Of a stretch of 64,000 bases of DNA, positions 16,471 to 23,978 are shown piece by piece. The notes under the pieces are model-generated. The model worked only from the letters and a program-made list of their open reading frames with translations. It had not been told where the DNA came from and did no database searches. The position numbers and the translations under genes are program-made. Position 1 is the stretch's first letter. Each line of letters opens with the position of its first letter. Source of the stretch: Chitinophaga japonensis (GTDB lineage: Bacteria; Bacteroidota; Bacteroidia; Chitinophagales; Chitinophagaceae); contig NZ_VLLG01000004.1 of assembly GCF_007830125.1 (NCBI RefSeq), forward strand, positions 670,326 to 734,325, in the 5' to 3' direction.

Positions 16471-16537
16471 ATATTGTTCACTTTTGTATACTTAATACTT
16501 CATCAGATCAGCGGCATTTGATTTACACACAGCCGCC

Positions 16538-17761
16538 TCACTTTTTGATAATTTGCTTTAGCTCATTGATCATCTGCTGCTGGGCTTCACTCTCCTGTTT
16601 CAACTGTATTACATACAATGTCAGCTCCTCGATCTTCTTCAGTAGCTGCTTATTCATTTCTCCCACATCGAGGCCCTCTTTTTCCACTTCCTTTGCGGAA
16701 GGAACATCCGGTAAGTGCTGATTAGATTGCACGTAAGACGCCAGTTCATGGATGGGAAGCAGCTCGTATCCCTCCGCAAACACATAATCCGGCCAGTTGC
16801 CCTGCAGCTTCACTTTTACCTTTTCCGCGATCATACTCCCCGCTACCGCCAGCTTATACCCCTTTGTGTCTGTAACACCTATCCCCATACTCCCATTTGC
16901 CTTCACCGCCACCAGGTTTTTGCCATAACTGTTTACCATCAGCACATTATTGTTCACCAGCGGGGTTCCATTTTTACTTCTGCCGTCTATTATAACCGCG
17001 CCGCCATAAAGCTCATCGCCCGGCGGTACAATATCATCCGCCTCGCCAACCAGCGATATGCCAAAGGGTCTGCCGGGCGCCTTACTACGTCCCCTTAAAG
17101 CAGGAATGAAATGCCCGGTAACGGTGGTTGAATTATCTACGCTCAGGTAAGCATCCGTATGCACGATATCGGATTGTGTAAACTTCGCCAGGGTAGCGCC
17201 CTGGGGAGCGGTAACATGCAATCTTGCAGCAGTGCCGGGAATACCTATCCCCACATTCCCTTGTATGGTCACCGGGTCGTAATTGGTAAAAGCTTCCACA
17301 TCGCTGACATTGTCGTCATATACCAGCAGCAGGCTTTCTCCCTGCGCGTACCCCGTAAAGGAGAAGGAATTCAGGCTGGAAGTATTGTTTATAGAAACTG
17401 CCAGGTACCTTTCGCCATTATAAGTAAGCTTCACCAGCGATGCCGGTTCATTATACGTGATAATGCTTCCCCGGTCAGTGTTATAGGCACTGGCGGTATT
17501 TACTTCCACCGTCCACTTGCGGTTCCAGCAACAGACAGCCCCCCTGATGGCTGATATCTTTCCCATTAGGTAATGATCGGTCATTAAAGTGCCCGCATAT
17601 GCCTTATGCAGCAATAAATAATTGACACCCTGTGTCTCTTCCGTCTGCCCGGATATTGCTTTGTTAGTGTGATACGTGCGGGAGCTTTGGGCATTCCCCT
17701 CAAGAACCACGATCAACTGTACCAGGCAAACCAGTGAAAGAACACTATACATCTTTTTCAT
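16538..17761 (-). CDS. Secreted tail-fibre-like surface protein with C-terminal coiled coil
   Basis: 407 residues with a signal peptide (MKKMYSVLSLVCLVQLIVV, cut near GNAQS). The N-terminal half is beta-rich and of unknown fold. The second half has NVGIGIPGTAARLHV and SMGIGVTDTKGYKLAVAGS, the beta-helical needle motifs of tail-fibre-like proteins, followed by HLPDVPSAKEVEKEGLDVG and a coiled coil (MNKQLLKKIEELTLYVIQL onward). The last ~110 residues are shared with the next gene upstream. The HLPDVPS segment is where phage chaperone domains often sit, but no Ser/Lys autoprotease dyad is clear. It probably forms a trimeric surface fibre. Gap to the RHS remnant is 67 bp. Confidence 0.75.
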   Translation of the reverse strand: MKKMYSVLSLVCLVQLIVVLEGNAQSSRTYHTNKAISGQTEETQGVNYLLLHKAYAGTLMTDHYLMGKISAIRGAVCCWNRKWTVEVNTASAYNTDRGSIITYNEPASLVKLTYNGERYLAVSINNTSSLNSFSFTGYAQGESLLLVYDDNVSDVEAFTNYDPVTIQGNVGIGIPGTAARLHVTAPQGATLAKFTQSDIVHTDAYLSVDNSTTVTGHFIPALRGRSKAPGRPFGISLVGEADDIVPPGDELYGGAVIIDGRSKNGTPLVNNNVLMVNSYGKNLVAVKANGSMGIGVTDTKGYKLAVAGSMIAEKVKVKLQGNWPDYVFAEGYELLPIHELASYVQSNQHLPDVPSAKEVEKEGLDVGEMNKQLLKKIEELTLYVIQLKQESEAQQQMINELKQIIKK

Positions 17762-17799
17762 CTATCAGGATTTTATTTTATTAAAATGAATAAACAGCC

Positions 17800-18990
17800 T
17801 CATGGCGCCTGGAGCAATGGCGCATGGCGGTCTGCTTCCCGCTCCTGCCGCACCTCCGTCCTCAATTCTTCCACTTCCTTTTTCAGGGACCGGATCATTT
17901 CCAGTTGCGCCTCCTTCTCTTTATGTTCTTCTATCAGGTATAAGGTAAGCTCCTCGATCTTCTGGAGCAGCCTTTTATTCATGTCTCCCAGGTCCAGGCC
18001 ATCGCTGAGCACCTCTTTTTCCGCCGGTACATCCGGCAAATGCTGATGGGCTAGAATATAGGCTTCCAGCTCCGGCAAAGAGCGAAGCCGGTACCGGGGA
18101 TCAAATACAAAATCCGCCCAGGCAGCTTGTGTTACTTTTACCTTGCGGGCGCCAATGGTGCCTTCTACCGCCAGCTTGTAGGCGCCTGGGGCCGTAGTGC
18201 CGATCCCTACATTGCCATTTTGCGCTATCACCATTTTAGGCGTGCCGGCAGTGAAAAACTTGAGCCCTCCATAGGCGCTCAGCCAGAGACTGGGCGATGC
18301 ATTCCAGCTATCCATAGTCCATTGCAGGCCATAATGAGGATGAGTTTTACTGTCATAGGTAAAAGTGTCATTAAATCCCATGCCTATAGCTGAATTCATC
18401 GCCAATCCGACATTTTTATAAAAAAATGCGTTTCCGTTTACATCCTGGGAGGGCAGGTGATAATACTGGTTATTGTCAAAATCACATTTTATGGAGCCAT
18501 TGACTGCGGTCGTTGCATACCCGGTGGGGGCCGTAGTGGTTTGACCAAAAGGTGTAGCATTCAGGGGACTGCTGCTGGTAAAAGCGGCAAATGTCCGGTA
18601 GTAGATATGTCCCCATTTGGCATTAGAGCGGACCCACAATGCATTGTTGTAGATATAAAAGATAGCAGCAGCGCAATTGCCCGAGATACACTGTATTTCC
18701 AATCCGTCAAACCTGTCGGTAGTGTTTTCATATTTATCCACCCTGATCCGATAGGTTCCCTGCGCACTGTAATAGTTGGCGTCTCCCTGCACGCTCACAT
18801 CAATGATAGTGGCGTAACGATGGGTATTGGCATTTACCTGCAGCAATTTATAGAAGTAGAAGTCATAGGGAGACGCGCTCCCCTGCGTAATCCCAACTTG
18901 TATCCAATCACCGGTCTGCGCAAGAACAGGACTCATACCGGCAGCCAGGCTCACTGCCAGGGCCATCAGAAAAACATGTACCTTCTTCAT
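17800..18990 (-). CDS. Secreted tail-fibre-like surface protein, paralogue of the next gene
   Basis: 396 residues with a signal peptide (MKKVHVFLMALAVSLAAG, cut near VLAQT). The N-terminal ~230 residues are unlike those of its neighbour. The C-terminal module is the same: GNVGIGTTAPGAYKLAVEG, then HLPDVPAEKEVLSDGLDLG and MNKRLLQKIEELTLYLIEE, extended by a long charged coiled coil. A shared stalk with different heads suggests modular exchange of surface adhesins. It is the first gene of a leftward set (18990 to 15712). Its upstream 360 bp contain a 9-bp inverted repeat (19054-19062 / 19080-19088). Confidence 0.75.
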   Translation of the reverse strand: MKKVHVFLMALAVSLAAGMSPVLAQTGDWIQVGITQGSASPYDFYFYKLLQVNANTHRYATIIDVSVQGDANYYSAQGTYRIRVDKYENTTDRFDGLEIQCISGNCAAAIFYIYNNALWVRSNAKWGHIYYRTFAAFTSSSPLNATPFGQTTTAPTGYATTAVNGSIKCDFDNNQYYHLPSQDVNGNAFFYKNVGLAMNSAIGMGFNDTFTYDSKTHPHYGLQWTMDSWNASPSLWLSAYGGLKFFTAGTPKMVIAQNGNVGIGTTAPGAYKLAVEGTIGARKVKVTQAAWADFVFDPRYRLRSLPELEAYILAHQHLPDVPAEKEVLSDGLDLGDMNKRLLQKIEELTLYLIEEHKEKEAQLEMIRSLKKEVEELRTEVRQEREADRHAPLLQAP

Positions 18991-19354
18991 ATAAAAAAGT
19001 GCTTTAAACTATTCTCAGAAAATTTTATCATAGCAACGATTCCCCCGGAAGTGGCCGGGCAAGGACAATACATGCGCCGTTGCCCGGCAGCCATCCCAGG
19101 CTACTGGGCCGGCATCGGCGGGTCGGCAAATAATTTCCACGGCAGGGCATTGTACTTTGTTTACAGGGTCATGACAGTACACAGTTCACGGCACAAAAGG
19201 GACATTCACATATACTACTGGTAACAGGTATGACAGGAATAGCTACGGAAAGTCAGGGTTATCTCTTTATGGGCAACAACTTAACTTTCATGGTATAGCG
19301 TTGAGATAAAAGTAAAAATATTTTTCAAAAACCCGGGCAAAATTTTTCACCCTC
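18991..19354. other. Intergenic region with no gene seen
   Basis: 364 bp between two leftward genes. It holds an inverted repeat GCCGGGCAA (19054-19062) / TTGCCCGGC (19080-19088) without a T-run, and an A+T-rich stretch near 19305-19345. The open frame that crosses it is a shadow with no recognisable product. It presumably carries the promoter for the tail-fibre-like genes, but I see no clear -7 box. Confidence 0.5.
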
Positions 19355-19996
19355 TCACTCCCACCTCCTCAGCAACTCCTCCAATTCCTGCGGGCTCATA
19401 TCCAGGTGCAGCCCTTCCATGCTCACCACGTTCTTCTCCCGTAATTGCCGGATGGTGCGGTTAAAGCTCCGTACCGTAATGGCCAGGTAATCCGCCATAT
19501 TTTTCTTGGAAAAGCGCACCTTCGCTTCCGACTGCAGCTTCAGCAGCCGCAGCAAGCCGTATTCTACGGGATAAAGCTGCTGGTAGGACGCGCGTACGCA
19601 GGTTTGCTGGATACGGGTAGCCAGCTCCTCCAGCAGCAGGCCGTTCAGCTCCGCATCCGCCCGCATCAGCAGCGCAAATTCACCGGTAGGGATGGCATAA
19701 GCCGTTACAGCCGTAATGGTTTCTATATTGCAAAGGCATACCGTTTTGCGGATCACTTCCAGTTCCCCCGTGATCTCCCCCTTGCCCAGGAACTCGAAAA
19801 TATAATCCTTGCCGTTATCTTCCCGGATATAGCATTTGGTAATGCCGTCGCGGATCACATATACATACCGGGACGTTTCCCCCTGCCGGATAAAACGCTC
19901 ACCGGGCGGAAAAGAGGCCAGGGTAATACCGCCGGCCTGCTCCCCGGCCAGCAGGCGTTCCATATGGGACAAAAGTTGTTCGTTTGTACGCAGCAT
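19355..19996 (-). CDS. Crp/Fnr family transcriptional regulator
   Basis: 213 residues: an N-terminal cyclic-nucleotide-binding-like beta-roll (FPPGERFIRQGETSRYVYVIRDG, DYIFEFLGKGEITGELEVI) and a C-terminal winged helix (KKNMADYLAITVRSFNRTIRQL). No Fnr-type N-terminal Cys cluster is present, so it is not an iron-sulfur oxygen sensor of the classic type. Members of this Bacteroidota group often lack known ligands. It is divergent from the HAD/acyltransferase pair, and a perfect palindrome (GGGACA-AA-TGTCCC, 20007-20020) lies 10 bp upstream of its ATG, a likely operator for itself and perhaps for the divergent genes. Confidence 0.9.
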   Translation of the reverse strand: MLRTNEQLLSHMERLLAGEQAGGITLASFPPGERFIRQGETSRYVYVIRDGITKCYIREDNGKDYIFEFLGKGEITGELEVIRKTVCLCNIETITAVTAYAIPTGEFALLMRADAELNGLLLEELATRIQQTCVRASYQQLYPVEYGLLRLLKLQSEAKVRFSKKNMADYLAITVRSFNRTIRQLREKNVVSMEGLHLDMSPQELEELLRRWE

Positions 19997-19999
19997 AGT

Positions 20000-20020
20000 T
20001 ACCTTTGGGACAAATGTCCC
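20000..20020 (+). promoter_or_regulatory. -7 box and palindromic operator between Crp/Fnr and HAD genes
   Basis: TACCTTTG at 20000-20007 matches TAnnTTTG and could start rightward transcription about 65 bp before the HAD gene. It abuts the perfect palindrome GGGACAAATGTCCC (20007-20020), which is a candidate Crp/Fnr site. Confidence 0.45.
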
Positions 20021-20075
20021 GTTTTATTTTAAAGGCTGTCCTTAATTTCGCAGCCAGTCAAATATACAAACTGAA

Positions 20076-20768
20076 ATGCTTCGCCATGTAAAAGTGATCG
20101 CGTTTGACGCGGACGACACCCTTTGGGTCAACGAACCTTATTTCCAGGAAATAGAACAGCAGTTCTGCGGCCTGCTGGAAGACTACCTGCCCCGGCACAG
20201 CGTATCACAGGAGCTGTATAAAACAGAGCTGGCCAACCTGCCCCTGTACGGGTACGGTGTAAAGGCTTTCATGCTGTGCATGATAGAGACCATCCTGCGG
20301 GTCACTAACAATACCGCCCCTCCCGAACTGCTGCACAAAGCCATCCAGTGCGGGCAGGAGCTGCTGCAGAAGCCTATCGTGCTGCTGGACGGCGTGGAAA
20401 CCGTGCTGGAGGCCCTCAAAGGCAAATACCGCCTGGTAGTGGCCACCAAAGGCGACCTGCTGGACCAGGAACGCAAGCTGCAAAAGTCAGGGCTGGCGCA
20501 CTATTTCCACCACATAGAGATCATGAGCGACAAACAGGAGAAGGATTTCCGCAAGCTGATCCGCCACCTGGACTGCCAGCCGGAAGAATTCCTCATGCTG
20601 GGCAATTCCCTGCGCTCCGATGTGCTGCCCGTGCTGGCCATCGGCGGACATGCGGTGCATATCCCCTATCACACCACCTGGCAGCATGAGCACGTGGACC
20701 ATAAGGTAGAACATGAGCGCTTTTACGAGATCAGTACCATTGCCGAAATATTGCCGCATTTGTTATGA
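20076..20768 (+). CDS. HAD-superfamily hydrolase
   Basis: 230 residues. Motif I is AFDADDTLW with nucleophile Asp11 and acid/base Asp13, motif II is a Thr in VVATKGD, and the C-terminal motif MLGNSLRSDV supplies the Lys/Asp-side metal site. The helical cap lies at ~20-100. It is probably a cytoplasmic phosphatase for a small phosphorylated metabolite; the Asp-x-Asp-Asp-Thr pattern resembles Bacteroidota HAD proteins of unknown substrate. Its last four bases (ATGA) overlap the start of the acyltransferase gene, so the two are translationally coupled. Confidence 0.88.
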   Translation: MLRHVKVIAFDADDTLWVNEPYFQEIEQQFCGLLEDYLPRHSVSQELYKTELANLPLYGYGVKAFMLCMIETILRVTNNTAPPELLHKAIQCGQELLQKPIVLLDGVETVLEALKGKYRLVVATKGDLLDQERKLQKSGLAHYFHHIEIMSDKQEKDFRKLIRHLDCQPEEFLMLGNSLRSDVLPVLAIGGHAVHIPYHTTWQHEHVDHKVEHERFYEISTIAEILPHLL

Positions 20769-21403
20769 AGCAATTATTAGATATGCACACCTGGTCAAGG
20801 AAGGATCACTTTCATTTCTTCAGCCGCTTCGAAGAGCCGTTCTTCGGTGTGTGTGTGGACATTGACTGTACCATGGCCTACCAACACGCCAAGGCCATGG
20901 ATACCTCCTTTTTCCTGTACTACCTGCATGGCTCGCTGGTAGCGGCCAATAATACCCCGCCATTCCGTTACCGCATCCACGACGGCCAGGTATGGATCTA
21001 TGACCAGGTGAACGCTTCTCCCACCATCAACCGCCCGGATAATACCTTCGGCTTCTCCTATATGGATTACCATGCGGACTACCGCACTTTTGAGGCCGGC
21101 GCGCGCGTGGAAATGGAACGGGTGCGCCAAAGCACCGGCCTGGTGCCCGCCGTATCCGGCGAAAACGTGATCCATTACTCTTCCCTGCCCTGGCTCAGCT
21201 TTACCGGCCTTTCCCATGCCCGGAGCTTTTCCTTCCCGGATAGCTGCCCCAAAATATCCTTCGGTAAAATAAAGGAGCAGCACGGTAGAAAGATCATGCC
21301 CCTATCCGTACATGTGCATCATGCACTTATGGATGGCTACCACGTAGCGCAGTTCGTGCAGGCTTTCCAGGAGCGGATGGATGCGGGCCGGGATAACCTA
21401 TAG
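20765..21403 (+). CDS. Chloramphenicol-acetyltransferase-like protein
   Basis: 212 residues, the CatA length. The catalytic motif HHALMDGYH (His186 as the general base, Asp190) is intact. Other CAT features are DMHTWSRKDHFHFF at the start, the FRYRIHDG strand and SLPWLSFTGLSHA, matching the family's Ser-containing loop. It could acetylate chloramphenicol or another small hydroxyl compound; many chromosomal CAT-like proteins do not confer resistance, and the coupled HAD phosphatase gene argues for a metabolic role. Its stop codon lies in the first unit of an 11-bp tandem repeat array (21392-21446). Confidence 0.85.
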   Translation: MKQLLDMHTWSRKDHFHFFSRFEEPFFGVCVDIDCTMAYQHAKAMDTSFFLYYLHGSLVAANNTPPFRYRIHDGQVWIYDQVNASPTINRPDNTFGFSYMDYHADYRTFEAGARVEMERVRQSTGLVPAVSGENVIHYSSLPWLSFTGLSHARSFSFPDSCPKISFGKIKEQHGRKIMPLSVHVHHALMDGYHVAQFVQAFQERMDAGRDNL

Positions 21404-21446
21404 ATAACCTATATGTGACCTATATATGAGCTATAGATAAGCTATA
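21392..21446 (+). repeat. Five 11-bp tandem repeats at the 3' end of the CAT-like gene
   Basis: Units at 21392, 21403, 21414, 21425 and 21436: GATAACCTATA twice, then TGTGACCTATA, TATGAGCTATA and GATAAGCTATA. The first unit contains the last codons and most of the stop codon of the acyltransferase gene. The array is followed by another A+T-rich stretch with a partial inverted echo (ATAGATTATC). Confidence 0.75.
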
Positions 21447-21548
21447 CCAATATAATATAGATTATCTCTAAGTTATGTAACCGTTCACTCATGATTTTCA
21501 GTAAATTACCTCCTGATATTCATTAACCTCAACCACCAAAACCATCTT

Positions 21549-22337
21549 ATGGCAATTCTCGACGACGGCATTCATTTCACCGGCAGTGTTGGCCCCTTAT
21601 CCGCCTACCGCATGAAGGGATCAGACAAGATCATTTTGCGCAGGAAGGGCGGCGCTTCCAAAGCCCGCATTCAACAAGACCCCTCCTTCCAACGTACCAG
21701 GGAGCATAACATGGAATTTTCCGGCCGCGCCAAAGCGGCAAAAGTTATACGGCGGGCCCTGACGCCGGTTAAGCACCTGGCAGACTATAACTTTACGCCC
21801 TGGCTGATAGCGCTGTGTGGGAATATCCAGCAGCAGGACCTGCACAGCGAGCGGGGGCAACGGAACATATACCTCTCAAAGCACCGGCACCTGCTGCCCG
21901 GCTTTAAACTGAACCAGCGGCACCCGTTTGACAGCGTACTGCGGTACCCGCTGGCATACGCCATGGACCGGGCAACGCCATCCGCGCAGGTAGAAATACC
22001 GGCACTCATACCGGGCCTGCACCTGGTATTGCCCTGGACATATCCCTTGTACCGCTTTGTTATCTCCCTGGGACTGGCCGGCGATATGATATATAACGGT
22101 AACGGCTACCGGGAGCCGCCACCCGGGCAACCCGGCTTTGCCATACAGCATACAGCCTGGCAGGCGGCAGCACAGCCCTTTGATGGCGCCAACCTGGAAC
22201 TGCAGCTTTCCACCCCGGCCGGAGCGGATGATACCCTGGTACTATGCGCAGGCATTGAAATGGGTATGCCTGTAACGGATGCCTTCACCCGGCCGGCCAG
22301 GCGTGCCGGCGCCGCAGGCATACTGGCCGTGGGCTGA
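21549..22337 (+). CDS. Conserved hypothetical protein of Bacteroidota
   Basis: 262 residues, no signal peptide and no membrane helix. The opening (GIHFTGSVGPLSAYRMKGSDKIILRRKGG, cited here as two parts joined in sequence) and the segment FQRTREHNMEFSGRAKAA resemble a hypothetical family I associate with Chitinophaga and Pedobacter, of unknown role. The N-terminal Gly/Ser/Lys-rich stretch is basic and suggests nucleic-acid or capsid-like contacts, but that is speculation. The second half looks beta-rich. It lies alone between the CAT-like gene and the convergent DoxX-like gene, with only 14 bp to the latter. Confidence 0.65.
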   Translation: MAILDDGIHFTGSVGPLSAYRMKGSDKIILRRKGGASKARIQQDPSFQRTREHNMEFSGRAKAAKVIRRALTPVKHLADYNFTPWLIALCGNIQQQDLHSERGQRNIYLSKHRHLLPGFKLNQRHPFDSVLRYPLAYAMDRATPSAQVEIPALIPGLHLVLPWTYPLYRFVISLGLAGDMIYNGNGYREPPPGQPGFAIQHTAWQAAAQPFDGANLELQLSTPAGADDTLVLCAGIEMGMPVTDAFTRPARRAGAAGILAVG

Positions 22338-22351
22338 TGTAATTGCACACC

Positions 22352-22726
22352 CTACGCATAATTATTCTGCTGCCCCTTGTTCAACCGGTACAGCAGGTAC
22401 ACGCAGGTACTGTAAATGCCCAGGTCTATCAGCGGGAACAGCCCCCTGTAAAAAGGATCGCCGCTGCAGAAGTGCGCAGTGGAAGCGGAGATCAGCACAA
22501 TACCAAATCCGGCGTATACCCATTGCCGTACCCGGGCCGGCGTTTGCGGGAACAGCAGCAGCACTGCGCCGATCATCTTCAGCACGTTCAGCTCTATCCT
22601 GAAATAATCGGGAAAACCCAACGCCCGGAAAGCTTCTTTCATCGAAAGGGAATAAAACGCGGTGAACAACATAAAGGCGCTCAGGAATATAGTAATGCCG
22701 ATCGTGATCTTTCTGTTCTTTTCCAT
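22352..22726 (-). CDS. DoxX-like four-helix membrane protein
   Basis: 124 residues with four hydrophobic helices (KITIGITIFLSAFMLFTAF, ELNVLKMIGAVLLLFP, WVYAGFGIVLISASTAHF, LIDLGIYSTCVYLLYRL), the pattern of the DoxX-like/DUF family. It follows the next membrane-protein gene by 14 bp, so both form a small operon divergent from a MarR regulator and likely under its control. The function is unknown; the context suggests a stress- or compound-responsive role. Confidence 0.75.
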   Translation of the reverse strand: MEKNRKITIGITIFLSAFMLFTAFYSLSMKEAFRALGFPDYFRIELNVLKMIGAVLLLFPQTPARVRQWVYAGFGIVLISASTAHFCSGDPFYRGLFPLIDLGIYSTCVYLLYRLNKGQQNNYA

Positions 22727-22740
22727 GGTGAGTTGTGTTT

Positions 22741-23220
22741 TTAGTTGAATTTGAAGACGCTTAAAGTAAAGATGGTCACGAACAGGGCGATCTGTATTGC
22801 GTGAAACCAGCCGATGTTGGTTTTAATTTTCCCGATACCCGGCAGCCCGGCCAGGTCCGCCTCCTGCCCCAGGCGCTTTTGCAGCAGGGCGCCCTGCCGC
22901 CTTCTGACCGCCAGTTCGCTGATGATGATAACCAGCACCAGGGCGAACTTTACCCGGAACCAGGTTTGCTCGCCATATGCGCCCCTGGTAAGCGCCATCA
23001 TGGATACGCCTGAAATGATCAGCAGCAGCATACCGATACCGGTAAATACCCGGAACCTGGACAGGGCTTCATACACCGCCTGCCCTTTTTGCCGGCTGCC
23101 GGAATACTGCGCCCAAAACTGGCGGATCATAATGAAATCCGCCAGGGTAGTACCTGCCATCAGGGTCAGGGCCACAATATGCAGGGTGAGCGCCGTGTGA
23201 TAGAGTGAGATCGTTGTCAT
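22741..23220 (-). CDS. Four-helix membrane protein, CopD/DUF2214-like
   Basis: 159 residues with four transmembrane segments, opening LYHTALTLHIVALTLMAGTT and including FRVFTGIGMLLLIISGVSMM, WFRVKFALVLVIIISELAV and IQIALFVTIFTLSVFKF. The His in LHIVAL and the overall plan resemble small heme- or copper-associated membrane proteins, but no binding site can be proven. It is the first gene of the pair divergent from the MarR gene; MarR-type operators lie in the 125-bp gap. Confidence 0.65.
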   Translation of the reverse strand: MTTISLYHTALTLHIVALTLMAGTTLADFIMIRQFWAQYSGSRQKGQAVYEALSRFRVFTGIGMLLLIISGVSMMALTRGAYGEQTWFRVKFALVLVIIISELAVRRRQGALLQKRLGQEADLAGLPGIGKIKTNIGWFHAIQIALFVTIFTLSVFKFN

Positions 23221-23239
23221 AACTGTAGCATTTATTTAA

Positions 23240-23309
23240 TTTCGGTAACGAAATATTACAACACAAAATAAGACGATTACGAAGTATTTACCAAGTTTTC
23301 GAAGTATTT
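23240..23309. promoter_or_regulatory. Candidate MarR operator region
   Basis: The divergent gap holds a palindrome TTTCG-GTAA-CGAAA (23240-23253) and three related 10-mers: CGAAATATTA (23249), CGAAGTATTT (23280) and CGAAGTATTT (23300). The two identical copies are 20 bp apart, about two helical turns. Confidence 0.45.
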
Positions 23310-23345
23310 TTTTGTAGTTTTACATCAAAACCGAAACAACTGATT

Positions 23346-23978
23346 ATGAATAAGACGGTTGCACTGGTGGTGGAATGGGGACAATTTGAGCAAAAGCACC
23401 CGGACGGGAGCATCGAGGATTTTTGCCGGCACTACCTGGCCCGGCAGGAAGAGAAAAAGCAACAAGGCCCCCTGGTGGGCGGTGTAGTGCCGCCCTTTGC
23501 GGATGGGCTGCTGATGAAGATCATCGGCCGCATTTCCAAGCTGAACATGTCCTACGCCAACATGGCCCTGAAGGAAACGAACCTCAACCAGATCGAGGAA
23601 TTCGGCATGCTCTTCACCATCAAACAGGAAAAGAACCCCAAGAAAACAGAGGTGATCTATGCCAACCTGTTTGAGCTGTCCAGCGGTACGGATATGCTGG
23701 CGCGGTTAATAAAAAGGGGCCTGGTCAAAGAATACGACGACCTGGAGGACAAACGCTCCAAAAGACTGGAAATAACGGCCAAAGGCGAAAAGGAGATCGA
23801 GACCTGCTATGCGAAGATCCGGAAAGTGGCCGGCATGATGATGCACGAACTGTCAGAAAATGATAAGGAGCTGTGCATACAGCTCCTTAAAAATATCGAA
23901 GTAAAATTCTCGGCGCTGTGGCAAAAGCACCGGGGCAAAAAATTCAGCGAAGTGTATAAAGAAGTGGTGGGCCGCTAA
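23346..23978 (+). CDS. MarR family transcriptional regulator
   Basis: 210 residues, longer than the usual ~150. The winged-helix core is in the middle: NLNQIEEFGMLFTIKQEKNPKKT, cited as a region at ~80-105, then SSGTDMLARLIKRGLVKEYDDLEDKRSKRLEIT (recognition helix and wing, ~120-150). The extra N-terminal ~70 residues include a predicted helix used for dimerisation in some members. It probably represses the divergent membrane-protein pair and itself through the repeats at 23240-23309. Its stop overlaps the stop of the convergent aldo/keto reductase gene by 4 bp, with no terminator between them. Confidence 0.88.
   Translation: MNKTVALVVEWGQFEQKHPDGSIEDFCRHYLARQEEKKQQGPLVGGVVPPFADGLLMKIIGRISKLNMSYANMALKETNLNQIEEFGMLFTIKQEKNPKKTEVIYANLFELSSGTDMLARLIKRGLVKEYDDLEDKRSKRLEITAKGEKEIETCYAKIRKVAGMMMHELSENDKELCIQLLKNIEVKFSALWQKHRGKKFSEVYKEVVGR

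Noticed and set aside
16538..17761. Intramolecular chaperone (self-cleaving) domain in the tail-fibre-like proteins
   Set aside because: The C-terminus resembles such proteins, but I could not identify the Ser-Lys catalytic dyad of the peptidase S74 family.
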